The notes: generated by a model not told the origin, from the letters alone. A stretch of 64,000 nucleotides of DNA from Oncomelania hupensis (GCA_036898135.1 CM072516.1:64817982-64881981), one strand, 5' to 3'. Counted from the first letter of the stretch, positions 1 to 11,359 are shown. Numbers and translations: made by a program.

Positions 1-29
1 CAGGTGCAAGGAAGAGGGTGTGTTGCTTT

Positions 30-90
30 TTAGCAGCGCACGCTCTAGCTCAATGAGCTGCTCAAGGCGCTGAACGCTGTCTCGTGATCC
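30..90 (+). mobile_element. Short fragment of the ctcaaggcgctg dispersed repeat
   Basis: gagctgctcaaggcgctgaa matches the core of the copies at 1905 and 45515; the rest is diverged or truncated by the window edge. Confidence 0.35.
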
Positions 91-163
91 GGCACGCATG
101 GAATAGTTTTGCAGAAGTAAAGATGGAAACCACCCTTCCCAAGGCCCACGTGATAATGCATGT

Positions 164-198
164 TGATGTTGTTGATGATGATAATGATGATGATGATA

Positions 199-233
<35 letters not shown>

Positions 234-256
234 AATGATGATGATGATGATGATGC
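164..256. repeat. (GAT)n microsatellite with AAT interruptions
   Basis: About 30 trinucleotide units. The poly-Asp, poly-Ile and poly-Ser frames over it are artefacts of the repeat. Confidence 0.97.
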
Positions 257-959
257 AATCATCAAGACGAAGGTGACGAAGAAAGAATGCATGACTAAGC
301 ACAGTATCTTCTGCCTATAGGTTAGATAATTATTCCATGTTAAAAACAGCAAAACATGATGGATCATGGATGATTCATACCAATTTTGCGTCAGATTCAA
401 TGACGCCGGCCTGTTAGTAATATTGACAACCTGTGTGCACCTGTTATCGCGGCGTTTCACAGTATTTTCCGCTAGCCTGAGAACTCGAGCAATTATGTTG
501 ACGGGACAGACTTGAAAGACGAACTAGAATGTTCCCTACACAATTCATCGCGTTTCATTAAGGATTGAATAATAAATAGTTCGGCCTGCGTGTGGGTAGT
601 TCAAACACTTTAAAAAATGGCTATGCATTTTAATGGTGTCATTTCAGGGTGTATCAATACAATTCTATGCATTTTCCCTTCATAGAGTATTAAGAGTATT
701 ATTCATAGAGTAGACACATTATGAATGGAAAATAAGAATAAGTTCAGTGTTGCAATGACATTTCTCGATGACAGAATCAATATTGTACGTCTCAATATCC
801 TCATGGACTGGGTTGGAAACACAATTTTGTGACTAATTACCAATCGTAGGTTTTTCTGTATTACTATTTCTAATATTAAGTTCGGTCGCCTTGCAAACAA
901 TTAATAAATGCCGTTTTTGTTTTTGTTTTTTTGTTGTTTTTTTGTGTGTGTGTTTTTTT

Positions 960-1001
<42 letters not shown>

Positions 1002-1848
1002 GTGTTTGTGTGTATATATGTGGGTGTGTATTTGTGTGTGTGTATTTGTGTGCGTGCCAGTTGACTAGCGGATGCTACAGTATCCTCTTAAAAAGTCGAT
1101 CTAACTAAAGAATACAGCAAAGGTCTTTCCAGCATACATCGATTGATGAGTCAGACACGGCCTACAGTTGGCCTATCCAGTATAAAATGTGTACATGTAC
1201 ACCGGTATTTGGGGGAGGGGGTGGAAAGAATGCTAACAAGGGACGTCAGTCTCCGAAAGGAGCTCGATAAGTTTCGATCTGACATGTTTTACGAACAGCT
1301 CAAGGAAACCACTAAAACAAGCTGCGCTATTTCAGTCTTCATACTAAAAATCAATGGAAGGGCGATCTTTTCGTAGAACATCAGAACTGGCCGCTGTTGA
1401 TTTTTTTAACTTCTAAAGTCTTCACTCAAATTAATAATTATAAAAAAAAGGAAATGTAGGTGAAGTCGACTTTATTAAGCGGGATAATAACTGATATGAT
1501 GTTAACACTGATGCATCTATATTAATTTAATACTAACGCTTATGAAATGTTGAAGTCAGTGAAAATACAGTATCAGGAAGAGATGGTCTTTACAAAAAAC
1601 GGCTGTTCTTGATAATGTGCTCAAAGTCCTATTACGAAGGAAGTGTTTTTGATGACGTTGCAGTTAAACGAACGGAGACGACAGTAAATGGGTCAAAATA
1701 CACTAAACTGGTGAATGCAGTTGGCAAAATCAGTCTTCTCTTCGAACCCCAAGCATTACATAATTATTGGGTTTTGATGATATAATATTTTAGCTCAATA
1801 AAGACATTGATAGGACAAGTTCAGGTCAAGCTAACCTTATGGCCTGTC

Positions 1849-1850
<2 letters not shown>
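257..1850. other. AT-rich intergenic DNA with a (GA)n tract
   Basis: A pure (GA)n tract lies at 962-998, followed by TG-rich sequence to about 1058. No frame longer than 77 codons and no splice-linked exons were seen. The frame at 1143-1376 is short and unrecognised. Confidence 0.6.

Positions 1851-1903
<53 letters not shown>
1851..1903. repeat. (TTA)n microsatellite
   Basis: About 17 TTA units directly before a dispersed-repeat fragment, a position typical of a microsatellite grown from a retroposon tail. Confidence 0.97.
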
Positions 1904-1904
1904 G

Positions 1905-2000
1905 AGGATGTGTATAGCGCACATATTTCACCGTACTTGGCGACTCAAGGCGCTGGCTGATACAGGATCTAACTGAAGCCGCCCGAGGTGCCAACTGTGG
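1905..2000 (+). mobile_element. Dispersed repeat fragment with the ctcaaggcgctgg block, after (TTA)n
   Basis: tatagcgcacat..., ctcaaggcgctggctgatacagg and aagccgcccgagg recur at 45515-45605 in the same order and, as a shorter fragment, near 30-85. The family resembles the 3' portions of invertebrate SINEs or LINEs and lies next to a TTA microsatellite. Confidence 0.5.
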
Positions 2001-2010
2001 CAAGACACAT

Positions 2011-2254
2011 TATGGCCTGACTTGATTGGAAGGTTCGTGGAGATTCAAAACCTTTTTCTTTCGAGATTCTCAGATCCCGAACCTAGGTTCCTAAACCTTT
2101 TTTGGGGGTTGGGGGTGGGTGGGGGGGAGAAAGGTGGGGGAAGGGGGGTCGGGGATGGCGTCCAAAAGGTTCAGGAACCTAGGTTAGGGATCTGAGAACC
2201 TAAAAAAAAACGTGTTTGAACCTCCATGAACCATCCAATTAAGACAGGCCATTA
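2011..2254. repeat. Foldback element: about 90-bp imperfect inverted repeat with a G-rich loop
   Basis: The left arm (about 2011-2100) matches the reverse complement of the right arm (about 2164-2254) at roughly 80-85% by eye. Both arms contain tctcagatccc, aacctaggttcct and atggcctg. The spacer (2101-2160) is almost pure G/T/A with runs of five, five, three and seven G, fitting a G-quadruplex pattern. The terminal block tatggcctg also occurs at 1840-1848, just before the (TTA)n tract. It could be a non-autonomous foldback or MITE-like element; no clear target-site duplication was seen. Confidence 0.8.
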
Positions 2255-2639
2255 CAAAGGTGGCCGACAAAACGAAAGAGAGGCCATCTCCACCTCCATC
2301 TATCCCTTGAAATGCTCAGTTCACTCAGAACGTCACCGCCACCTCCCCCCTCTCTCTGTCTCTTCCCCCTCCATTCCCACTCCCCTCCACCTCCCCCAAT
2401 CCTCATCTTCAACCGCTTCCATTTTCCTCCAAGACACATTGAGTGTTTAAAGAGACAGAGCCCTATTTTAAACAATGACCGACTGAGTAATCTATCCGTT
2501 TTCAAACACATGTCATTATGTTTTCTGTGGTCTCAAAAGCAAGTGTGTCATGAATTGGCTAGTTTTAACTCTGCTTGTTGACTATTTAGCCATGTGTAGT
2601 CTTTGTAACTTTAGAAGTTAGACTATTACACAGCAGCAA

Positions 2640-3840
2640 TTAAATTACACAGTAAACCACACACAGCGAGCGAGCCACCCACATCGCAGTGAGTCAGCAC
2701 TTGAGCTTTGAATCGGACCGTTTTAACCAATCAGAGCAGGCTCAGTGGGTAGAGCAGTTCTGACTGTGTCAGATCTTAACACAGTTTGAATCAGTCGTGT
2801 GTGAGACGAGGAAGAAGTAACATCTACTTAGCTAGCAGAGAACTATCTTCACTCATAGACCAGGAAGCAGGACTTTAGAATCTTAGAATTCTCTCAAGTC
2901 ACAACGGGCCTGAACTTGTCAAACAGGTAAATGAACACCCTTCTGTTTCATCGTGATATATTTGTATTATTGTTGAAATTATGTTTGAAGAATTTGCTAT
3001 GCATAAATGTGAATTATTAATCCGAATTTGCCGTAACACGTGGAACAGCCGAACATGTGGCGAAACACGACCGGTTGCGCCGCCATGTTGTATACCGTAC
3101 GGAACCACTGTTGTTTAACTTATATGTATGTTTGCCGACCAGTGGCTGTACCCGTGAATGTTTATAATATTATTAATTCTGTATGTGTATAGTTAGACAC
3201 GATTGATATTTATGTATGTATAGGAATTTAGAGTGAGATTCCAGTGGACCCCGGAAGTAGCAGAATGTTCGTCGCTTATGTATAGAGATGTGGAGCTATC
3301 ACTGAGGGCTACTTTGGCTTTCAGTGAGACGCTCTGCACAAACCGATTATTCAGGGTTGTGCAGAATTTCGTCTCTTATATTACAGACGAGCAGGCGAGC
3401 TATCCTGTGCACCCCACTCCACAGAAACGACTAGTTGGTTGAGGAGACTCTGCCGCACAAGACGGAAAGAGCTACCCGAAGAAACACCCTGTCAGACCCC
3501 ACAGCGTGGCAAGGGAACCCAACTACACAACGACAAAGGTGTACCAGAAGCTACCTCACAGAAGGACTTCGACCGCACCATCAGAAAGTTAAGTGTAATC
3601 TCCGAAAGTGCACTTAAACTGATCATAGCAGGACCACAGTAGTCCAACTCTTCAGAAACTGTAAAACGGACCACAGTAGTCCAAATCTACATGAGATATA
3701 AGAGCAAGTGCCCGAGGAAGATAAAACAGCTGCCTAGACTATCAGCGATCGAACTATTAGCATTGAAAGAGACTTTTTAAGTTAGATTAGTACTTAGAGA
3801 ATCTTGTATAGAGTAGAAGAAATAAATGTGTGATTTTAAC
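2640..3840 (+). other. Possible two-exon non-coding transcript or degraded retroelement
   Basis: A donor-like aaacag|gtaaat lies at 2926/2927, an acceptor-like cttatattacag at 3386, and AATAAA at 3821-3826. The downstream part is unlike typical intergenic AT-rich DNA. It carries a 16-bp motif, gaccacagtagtccaa, at about 3631 and again at 3669. Its only frames are about 60-67 codons in overlapping phases with no recognisable product. This could be a non-coding gene, part of an LTR element, or chance. Direct terminal repeats were not seen. Confidence 0.2.
2739..2792 (+). mobile_element. tRNA-like SINE head (fragment)
   Basis: ggctcagtgggtagagc (2739-2755) matches a pol III A box, and agtttgaatca (2782-2792) is a degraded B box at normal tRNA spacing. 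No acceptor stem pairs, so it is not a tRNA gene. It lies inside a possible 5' exon of the transcript noted at 2640-3840. Confidence 0.45.
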
Positions 3841-4573
3841 TGTTATCAAGTGGCTGGTCTACATATGATTCATAGCCGTGTGAAAGCTAGTGTGACAGTA
3901 ATCTCTTACCATTTTTCTATCTATTTCTGTACCCCAACCTTAACACAGAACGAGCTAAACAAATAAATTTATTAAAGTAATTCATAGGGTGACTTACTAG
4001 CAGTTCCCACCGAATAAACGTGAGGGTCCATAATTCCATTGTGCAGAGCCCATAAACCCCACGTGACAAAGTGTAATATTTATTAACATCCCTTTGATTT
4101 CACCGCACGCGTTCTATCGCAGCTCGTTAAAGCAGCGGTAAAACCATATAATTATTTCCTTTTTTTTTCCCCGAAGAAACTTGCGTACCTAGGTGTATAT
4201 TGAGTGTTTACAAGACAAAGAAAAAATGATAGTGTGTGGCATACAACAGAAAGCAATCCCTTTTCCTTCCGTTTATTTTTTCTTTTGAAATGGATTCACG
4301 TTCGCGCAGCAAACCCCCATAAAAGTCTAACACAATAACACTATGTAACAAATTTTCACTTTTGTTCTGTTCCTGGGTTGAAAGTGTGTTTTCCTATCCC
4401 GTTAGGTCTAGAACAGAAAGGAAATCGCTGTTATTCCAGAAAAACTTTGCTTCTGTGCCCGGGACAATGAAATTTGGAAAATCGCGTGTGTTCGAGAAAA
4501 TTATCGATTTGCTTTCAATGCCGAGCTTCCTCCCTGAACTGCTAGAGTTGTCCACATGTTTCTACAATTCTCC
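3841..4573. other. AT-rich DNA upstream of the HSE array
   Basis: No gene is seen. Between 4400 and 4570 there are scattered single GAA/TTC motifs (tctagaaca, attccagaaa, ttcgagaaa) that may be decayed extensions of the array. Confidence 0.5.
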
Positions 4574-4653
4574 TGAACACTCTAGAACGTTCAAGAAACT
4601 TCCAGAACTTTCGAGAAACTCTCAGAACTTTCTAGAACGTTCTTGAACGTTCC
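4574..4653. promoter_or_regulatory. Heat-shock-element array, 16 contiguous pentamers
   Basis: Read in 5-bp steps, this 80-bp segment is an unbroken alternation of nGAAn and nTTCn units: TGAAC, ACTCT, AGAAC, GTTCA, AGAAA, CTTCC and so on to GTTCC. Fourteen of the 16 pentamers match exactly; the two exceptions (4579-4583 and 4619-4623) have CTC in place of TTC. Alternating nGAAn/nTTCn pentamers are the known binding unit of heat-shock factor trimers, and strong natural sites usually have three to six units. A TATAAAAG box follows 17 bp after the array. Binding is inferred from the motif. Confidence 0.85.
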
Positions 4654-4670
4654 AAAAGTAGCTGTACAAG

Positions 4671-4678
4671 TATAAAAG
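4671..4678 (+). promoter_or_regulatory. TATA box downstream of the heat-shock-element array
   Basis: TATAAAAG, preceded by a G, is a near-perfect metazoan TATA box. It sits 17 bp downstream of the last HSE pentamer, so a start of transcription would be expected roughly 25-32 bp further on, near 4700. The following 130 bp are GC-richer than the flanks. No long coding frame starts there. Confidence 0.65.
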
Positions 4679-4969
4679 CACACGACCACTGTGTCCTTGA
4701 GTGTCTGGCCCTGGAGCCTGACTTCTCCGCGGTTAGGATTGCCTGCCGCGACGTGCATCTGGACTCCATGGCCGATCTGGTAGCCTACTCCTTGTCGACT
4801 AACTTTGGACTGCTGTTCATGACCGCGGTGTGCACCTACCGCTCACGAGTGTCTGTACACCTTTAGACCCAACCGCCTGGCCGGTTCTCTCCCCGGAACT
4901 CGTCTTGGGTTCCTTTGTCTTACAACTACTAATGATGACTATCCCCACTCAGTTACCTGTTTGTAACCT

Positions 4970-5570
4970 ATTACCCCACCTGGCCCATGGGCCTTGGGTT
5001 CGACTCTACCTTCTTGGGTCCTGGGTATGCTCTACTTAAGTGACATGTTCCCACTCAGCTACTACTACACGGATTGTACCCTCAGCTGACCCATTGGGTC
5101 CTGGGTATTACTACCACTTACTGACTTATATCGCTCTGCTACCTTGCTCTCATACCACATGGCTCATACCTCCAGTCGACCCCATGGGTTCTGGGTATCC
5201 GTTTCCATGACTGACCACTCCCCTCACATGACTCATACCTTCAGTTGATCCTTTTGTCCTGGGTATTAGATACCACTACTGACATTTCTCACCACATGAC
5301 TTATACCTCAGTTGATCCCTTGGATCCTGGGTATTCGTTTTCATGATTGACATCCCATACCACATGGCTCATACCTTCAGTCGACCCCACGGGGCCTAGG
5401 TATCCGTTTCCATGACTGACCATCCCCTCCACATGACCCATACCTTCAGTCGACCCCACGGGGCCTGGGTATCCGTTTCCATGATTGACCATCCCCTCCA
5501 CATGACTCATACCTTCAGTTGACCCCTGTGTCCTGGGTATCCGTTTTCATGAATCACTTTCCCTATCTCA
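4970..5570. repeat. Degenerate 68-69 bp tandem repeat downstream of the HSE promoter
   Basis: The anchor ctcatacc recurs at 5163, 5232, 5300 (as cttatacc), 5368, 5437 (as cccatacc) and 5506, a spacing of 68-69 bp. Each unit carries cctgggtatccgtttccat-like and gacc(c)-like blocks. Units left of 5160 are degraded, while the two between 5368 and 5506 are nearly identical. A minus-strand frame at 5301-5510 is open through three units only because the unit is close to 23 codons. Confidence 0.85.
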
Positions 5571-6555
5571 CTGTACCATTTTTTCCCCTCCTTGTTTTAT
5601 GGGTCCATTCTTGATTGTTTATAGCTTTTACCCGGCCCTCCTCGACTTTTAATGTGGTCCTGAAGGATTTTTATCTACTTAGGTACGTTCCCCTCCCCCC
5701 GCCCTCCTGGTCACTGCTAGGCCCTCCACCCTTCCCCCTCTGTGCTTGCCCTCCCTTGGCCTTGGCGGCCTCCCTGGCACCCCGGTCCTACCCCTGCCGC
5801 CGTTCGTTCGTACTCCTTCCCCTCATGCCTGCCATTGATCCATCTCCGTCTTTTTCCGGACGTCGTAGCAGCGTCCCGCACTCCCTCTTCATATGACCTC
5901 TTACTGCAGCACGATCTCTTATAACAATGGACATCATAATACCAAAGTCTCCTATACGCATACTGTGTTGGGGACTATAACTGTATAAACTGAACTGAGA
6001 GAGTGATTCACAGTACAATCGTAAATCTAGAAAATCTACACATTTCTGAACCTTGTTGAGTGGTTTCCGACTGTGTTTGTCTATTCCTTGTGCAATTTTT
6101 GTTTTTACCTGATCATAATGACGAAAAATAAAAAAAAATCGTTCTATTTTCACAAAAACTAGTTTTCTTCGTGCTGTTGTCGTGTAAGCAAAGTTTGTGC
6201 TTAATGAAGTCATTTTTTCACGTACTTTAGACATAAGCAATTGAAATATAACACTTAGAAGCCAGGAACAAAAATTGTGTTACATAGTGTAATCAGTACG
6301 TCGCTTGCGGTTGCTCTACGGAAGAAGCAGAAGAACATTTAACTGACAATGTGTATTATTATTGGAGAAAAATTACAAATAATTGTAGCTATAGTGTAGT
6401 TATGTGTAGCTTTTAATTTCCTTGATGGTTTGGAGTTCTTTGCCTATAGTGCTGAACTTATTGTTATCGTATAGGCGCCACCAATTTGTTGTTGTTGTAT
6501 CAAATTTTATTTATCAGATTAACATAGGCGCCACCGGTTCTGTTAGTTATTCATT
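5571..6555. other. Pyrimidine-rich then AT-rich DNA
   Basis: 5590-5890 is C/T-rich. 5930-6000 resembles a dispersed-repeat end, with cctatacgcat and aactgaactgag also seen near 60310-60355. A minus-strand frame at 5788-6240 (150 codons) has no recognisable motif and is judged a chance frame. Confidence 0.5.
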
Positions 6556-6557
6556 GC

Positions 6558-6855
6558 TTACAGGGTCCAGCGGACTGCAAAGAGCCGAATCCGGACCACA
6601 AAATCAGAACCACAACTTGGTTGAAAAAGGACTCACCCCTGATCCGTATAAAAGATCTGCTGAAACAACCCTAGTGGTACCGTCCCTTATATAAAATGCG
6701 AAAGTGTCCGGGGACGTTAATCTACACAACCAACCAAGCCTAGTGGTGACACTGAAGGCACTCCACAGCCGGTCACTTTACAATAAAGACATCTTACGCA
6801 GGGGACGCTGAGGCTATACTCTAATTTATCGAACCCCCGTTTACAGAAAAAATCT
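6558..6855 (-). mobile_element. Partial copy of the 690-bp dispersed element
   Basis: Contains gtccagcggact, taaaagatctgctgaaacaa, cagtcact(t)ta-like and aataaagacatc blocks in the order of the full copies at 23090 and 25763, but diverged and truncated. A frame at 6422-6694 runs into it by chance. Confidence 0.75.
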
Positions 6856-7470
6856 GAACAAATATGTCAAAGGAAAAATAATACCAATCAGTCAACACGT
6901 ACCTGTTGTTCAAGATCGCTCCACCACACTAGACTGTGGAAACTAGACTGAGCGAAATTTAAACTCATTCCTCAAGTCCTCCAAAATGTATTTATCGTAT
7001 TACACATATATACTATAATAAGTGACTCAAACCTTCGTCAAATGACGCATGACTGAGTCAAACCCACATCCAAAACACTACTTTTTGTTCCGGGTGTGGT
7101 CTTTCAAGCAATAACCGTTCAATGTGGAAAGCTTGTTTTGAAAGATCAAACATGGCCCTCTGCGCACAATACCTGATCTTTTTTCCTTCACGCTCTCTCT
7201 CTGCCCTCACCCACTCCCCGTTACCTTCCCCTCCCACCCATTCCATCACCACCCGCGGGACACTCCTACCCATAAAGGGTCACCAGAAAGGCAGGTCGGG
7301 TGAGTGGCTACCAAACTCAGCCAGACACTACTTGGATTTGTCACGCATGCCTAGTGTCCAAGAACAATGTTTTTCCCGTCTTTCTTGCCTTCTTCTTAGA
7401 TGAAGACGGAAAAGTCAGGTTCATGACTACAGCTAGACAACTGACCTAAGAAGTCATGACTTAAAACAAA
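6856..7470. other. Unique-looking DNA, no gene seen
   Basis: Nothing recognisable; a C/T-rich stretch lies at 7180-7260. Frames are at most 93 codons and lack motifs. Confidence 0.5.
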
Positions 7471-7491
7471 TATAATAATAATAATAATAAT

Positions 7492-7864
7492 ACAGGATGC
7501 TATGTACGCGCCTTTCCCCAAGGCTCAAAGCGCGGCGATCTATACCAACATACACGCTCACCTGTCTCATTTACCCTCACACACACCAAATACACATACA
7601 TCACTCAAACAGGTGGTGTAAAGGCAGGGAGATCGCTATTAGAAGACGGAAGAAAATCTAATTTTTATTTTTGAAATTTTTATATTGACTGCATCCTGTA
7701 CCATTATTGAAGGGAGGGAGGAAACCGGAGTGCCCGGAGAAAACCCTCGGTGACCTCAATAGTCTCATACCTAAGTCACATATGTTCGCCCCTTGCGGGA
7801 ATCGAACCCGCGACCTTCGGTATAGGAAACCGGCGACTTATCCACTGCGCCACGAGGCCACCCC
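7492..7864 (-). mobile_element. tRNA-headed SINE, near full length
   Basis: On the minus strand the element starts GGGGTGGCCTCG. It has an A box TGGCGCAGTGGATAAG (7837-7852) and a B box GGTTCGATTCC (7798-7808), followed by a core containing gagggttttctccgggcact and tccggtttcctccctccctt. It ends gcatcctgta directly against (TTA)n (7471-7491). A second copy, at 50672-51047, has the same ends. A third copy (41941-42165) shares the core but has a different head. The conserved core suggests an ancient invertebrate SINE superfamily; I have not assigned it. Confidence 0.9.
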
Positions 7865-8090
7865 ATATGTAAGATGAAGGGAAATAACTGTCCACGGTAA
7901 AATAATGGTGGTGCTATGTGGCAGCCAATTAACTCCCCTCCCGTTGCTAGTTACTTTAAGCACAACACCCCACTACCAAAAGGGCAAAGTCCCCTATATG
8001 CTTACGTGTCCGGGGACGTTAATCTACCTAGACTACCTACCTACCTACCAAAAGGGCTTTGTTGGTTTTAGTGTACAAACACACGATGTT
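7865..8090. other. Short unique stretch with the gtgtccggggacgttaat motif
   Basis: cgtgtccggggacgttaatc at about 8008-8027 recurs near 6706, 60316 and, in reverse, near 12596. It is probably the end of a dispersed element. Confidence 0.5.
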
Positions 8091-8123
8091 GACGAAGATG
8101 ATGATGATGAAGAAGAAGAAGAA

Positions 8124-8167
<44 letters not shown>

Positions 8168-8184
8168 CGATGATGACGACGATA

Positions 8185-8245
<61 letters not shown>

Positions 8246-8247
8246 CA
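8091..8247. repeat. (GAT)n microsatellite with AAG and GAC interruptions
   Basis: About 150 bp of GAT/GAC/GAA triplets. All long homopolymer frames here come from the repeat. Confidence 0.97.
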
Positions 8248-9279
8248 ACGAAAGACGATTCTGACGGAAACGATGACAATATGAACCAGGACTTCATTCA
8301 CTATTCAACAAAGTAGGATAGGATTGTATAACATTTCAAGCCTTTGTACTCTGCAATATAGCGACAATGACTTCCGACAAGCATAACTTTTCCGCTGTCA
8401 TATTACACGCAAAACCCCTTTGAAATGCTACACCTTCAGTTAACCGATGCGATACAATATAAAACAATACAATACAATGTAATGCAATACAAATGCATCT
8501 TTATTCATCGCGCCGCTACGTTCCATTCGCGTCAAGGACAGCTTATACATTGCAAAAAGCTAAGATGAGCCAACAGCCTACAATATGCTACATCAAATCG
8601 GATAGAACGCTCTAGTCATGAATTATTAGAACAATAGTACACAGATTGGTATATTGTTATTTGCGGGTGCATCATTTAATATGATGAAGTTATCTTGTTG
8701 TCATGTACTGCAATGCTCCTTATGTTATTTTATGCCATTCTTTTGCTGTCTTTAGTAAGCCTATATCATAGACATATATAAGTCTATGGCCTATATTCAC
8801 AGCACCAAAGGGGAAACACCGCCACAGGCATAGGCGCTCGCGTGTCCATTTACAAGCGCCTGTAAGTATATTGTATACACTAACCCCTCCCCCCTTGCCT
8901 CCCCCTCCTTTGTCTGGCTAGCTATAATGTATCAAATTAAATATTTAAGTACAAAATCCGCTTATAGCTGTGCTGCGATACAGAACGCGTGAAATGATGC
9001 CGCTAACCCTAACCACAACCCTTAACTTCGCTCTAACGGATCATTCTTTTGACCTCAGCATAATGAGGTCCGTCAAAAAAAAAAACCGCACGTGGATTCT
9101 CAAGTGCACGTCACAAGTGCGCCGTCTAAACATCTACACACAAACACAAACACACAGACACACGCACACACACACACACACCCAGTTGCACGCGCACACC
9201 GAGTTAACACAAACACATCAAGTATATAGTGAAACATAAAGATACCTATACAATCCTCTTCCTCATTCTCGTCCTCCTG
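8248..9279. other. AT-rich DNA, no gene seen
   Basis: A short ccctaacc-like run lies at 9003-9015. A CA-rich stretch (9135-9225) precedes the ATC tract. Confidence 0.5.
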
Positions 9280-9351
<72 letters not shown>

Positions 9352-9437
9352 GTCATCATCGTCATCATCATCATCAATCAATCATCAATCAATCAATCAA
9401 TCAATCAATCATTATCGTCATCATCATCATCATCATC
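9280..9437. repeat. (ATC)n microsatellite, with an internal (AATC)n stretch
   Basis: ATC triplets to about 9374, then (AATC)n and ATC again. Confidence 0.96.
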
Positions 9438-10340
9438 CGTGTTTCTCTCGTCATAACACAATGGAAAAAGAAGGTGTTACGCCCATCTCCGTGTCTTAAT
9501 ACTAAATAAAGTAACTTGACTGCTGTTCAAACAATGCATTAGAATGCTTGTATGCAAATACAGTAGTAATCTCATCATTCTAAGTCAGCCAGTCATTCGC
9601 TATTTATAATCGGAGCTTTACGTGGCCCCATGTGCAATGCACACAGGATTGTCAGCAATATCGGGTTCTAAGCTCGTCAGCAATATTTGTTTTACTTCCA
9701 TACCTATGTTACAGTTTACACGCAGACTCTGCGAACATAAAATGCAATTCATATAACGCCTTGAGCAGCACATGTGCGCCATACAAGAACAATCCCTTTC
9801 TTGCCCAGTCAGGGCCTATCATTAGCATGAAAGTATGTAGTCAGCCTATAGTCTACATAGATAGAAAACAGAGGTTGATTATAATGTAAGCCAGATATGG
9901 CTTCACAACATTCGTAGTATTGTGCAAAATACTTCAATCTATGGATTGTTACGGCAATAAAAAATGGTGAAATTAAGGTTTGAATAATTTTTAATTTTTT
10001 TTAATATAGTATGGTGGGTGTGGAGATGGTGTTAAGTGTTTGTAGGTGTGTGCGGGCGCAAGTGTGTGTGTGTGTGTGTGTGTGCGTGCGCGCGTCTGTG
10101 TGTAAGAAACTTGAAACTTTTGAAACTTTTTTTATTAGGGATAAAGATTTTAGACTAATGATACAGTCTAATCTTCCAATCTGTCCCTTAAGAAATTAAC
10201 ATAATAATAATTAACCTTTAACTTTAACTTGGAAATCACATCACTCACAAACACACATGCACACACAATCACACTAACATCTTCATCATTATCTTGAAAC
10301 AATTTTAGGCAACTACCCTTTTCCCCATATCCTTCACCCT
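9438..10340. other. AT-rich DNA, no gene seen
   Basis: A TG-rich stretch lies at about 10060-10105. No supported frames. Confidence 0.5.
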
Positions 10341-10408
<68 letters not shown>

Positions 10409-10430
10409 GACAAGTCAAGTTCCACAGCAA

Positions 10431-10472
<42 letters not shown>

Positions 10473-10475
10473 TAA

Positions 10476-10536
<61 letters not shown>

Positions 10537-10548
10537 TATTAATAATAT

Positions 10549-10614
<66 letters not shown>
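10341..10614. repeat. Compound (TAA)n then (GA)n microsatellite
   Basis: TAA units run to about 10536 with a unique interruption near 10408-10432. A (GA)n block (about 10551-10614) follows and abuts a copy of the 690-bp element. Confidence 0.96.
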
Positions 10615-10615
<1 letters not shown>

Positions 10616-10617
<2 letters not shown>

Positions 10618-10790
10618 GTTGGTAAATGGAGTGCCTTCAGTGTTACCATTATATTAGGGTTGTTTCAGCAGATCTTTTATGCGGATTAGAGGCGAGTCCT
10701 CTTTCAACCAAGTTGTGGTCCTGATTCGGCTCTCTGCAGTCCGCTGGACCTTATAAAGTATAAACAATGACTAACTAAGTAGACCTATAC
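10616..10790 (+). mobile_element. Partial copy of the 690-bp dispersed element (3' part)
   Basis: Has gagtgccttcagtgttacc, gttgtttcagcagatctttt, tggtcctgattcggctct and gtccgctggacc in family order, then a (TAAC)-like tail. It is closest to the 36040 copy. Confidence 0.75.
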
Positions 10791-11013
10791 ATCTTTAAAA
10801 GTAAAAAAAGTCAACCTCCGCCCCTTTTCCGCTTATAACACGTGAACAGTGTTGTGACAGAACAACCCGCCATTAAAGGTGTTAGGTGTATAAGTAATGT
10901 AATGAGAAAACGATACGATGATTAAATAACTAAACTTCTCTCACCCCAATAAATATGCAAAGCGGATATCAGTCATGGAAATATAATTACAACTTATATT
11001 GAAACATATGTGT

Positions 11014-11359
<346 letters not shown>

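Noticed and set aside
2640..3840. LTR retrotransposon
   Set aside because: No terminal direct repeats, primer-binding site or gag-pol frames seen; kept only as a low-confidence transcript candidate.
5301..5510. Repeat protein with 23-residue units (GNGYPGPVGSTE-like)
   Set aside because: The frame is open because the tandem DNA unit is about 69 bp; neighbouring 68-bp units break it, and it is antisense to the HSE promoter.
5788..6240. 150-codon minus-strand frame
   Set aside because: No domain or motif, no splice partners, and it crosses a C/T-rich segment.
7798..7864. tRNA gene
   Set aside because: A and B boxes are present, but stems do not pair and the sequence continues into a SINE core; same for 50981-51047 and 41941-42010.
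8037..8316. Poly-Asp, poly-Ser, poly-Ile, poly-His and poly-Met frames
   Set aside because: Translations of a (GAT)n repeat; no flanking coding signal.
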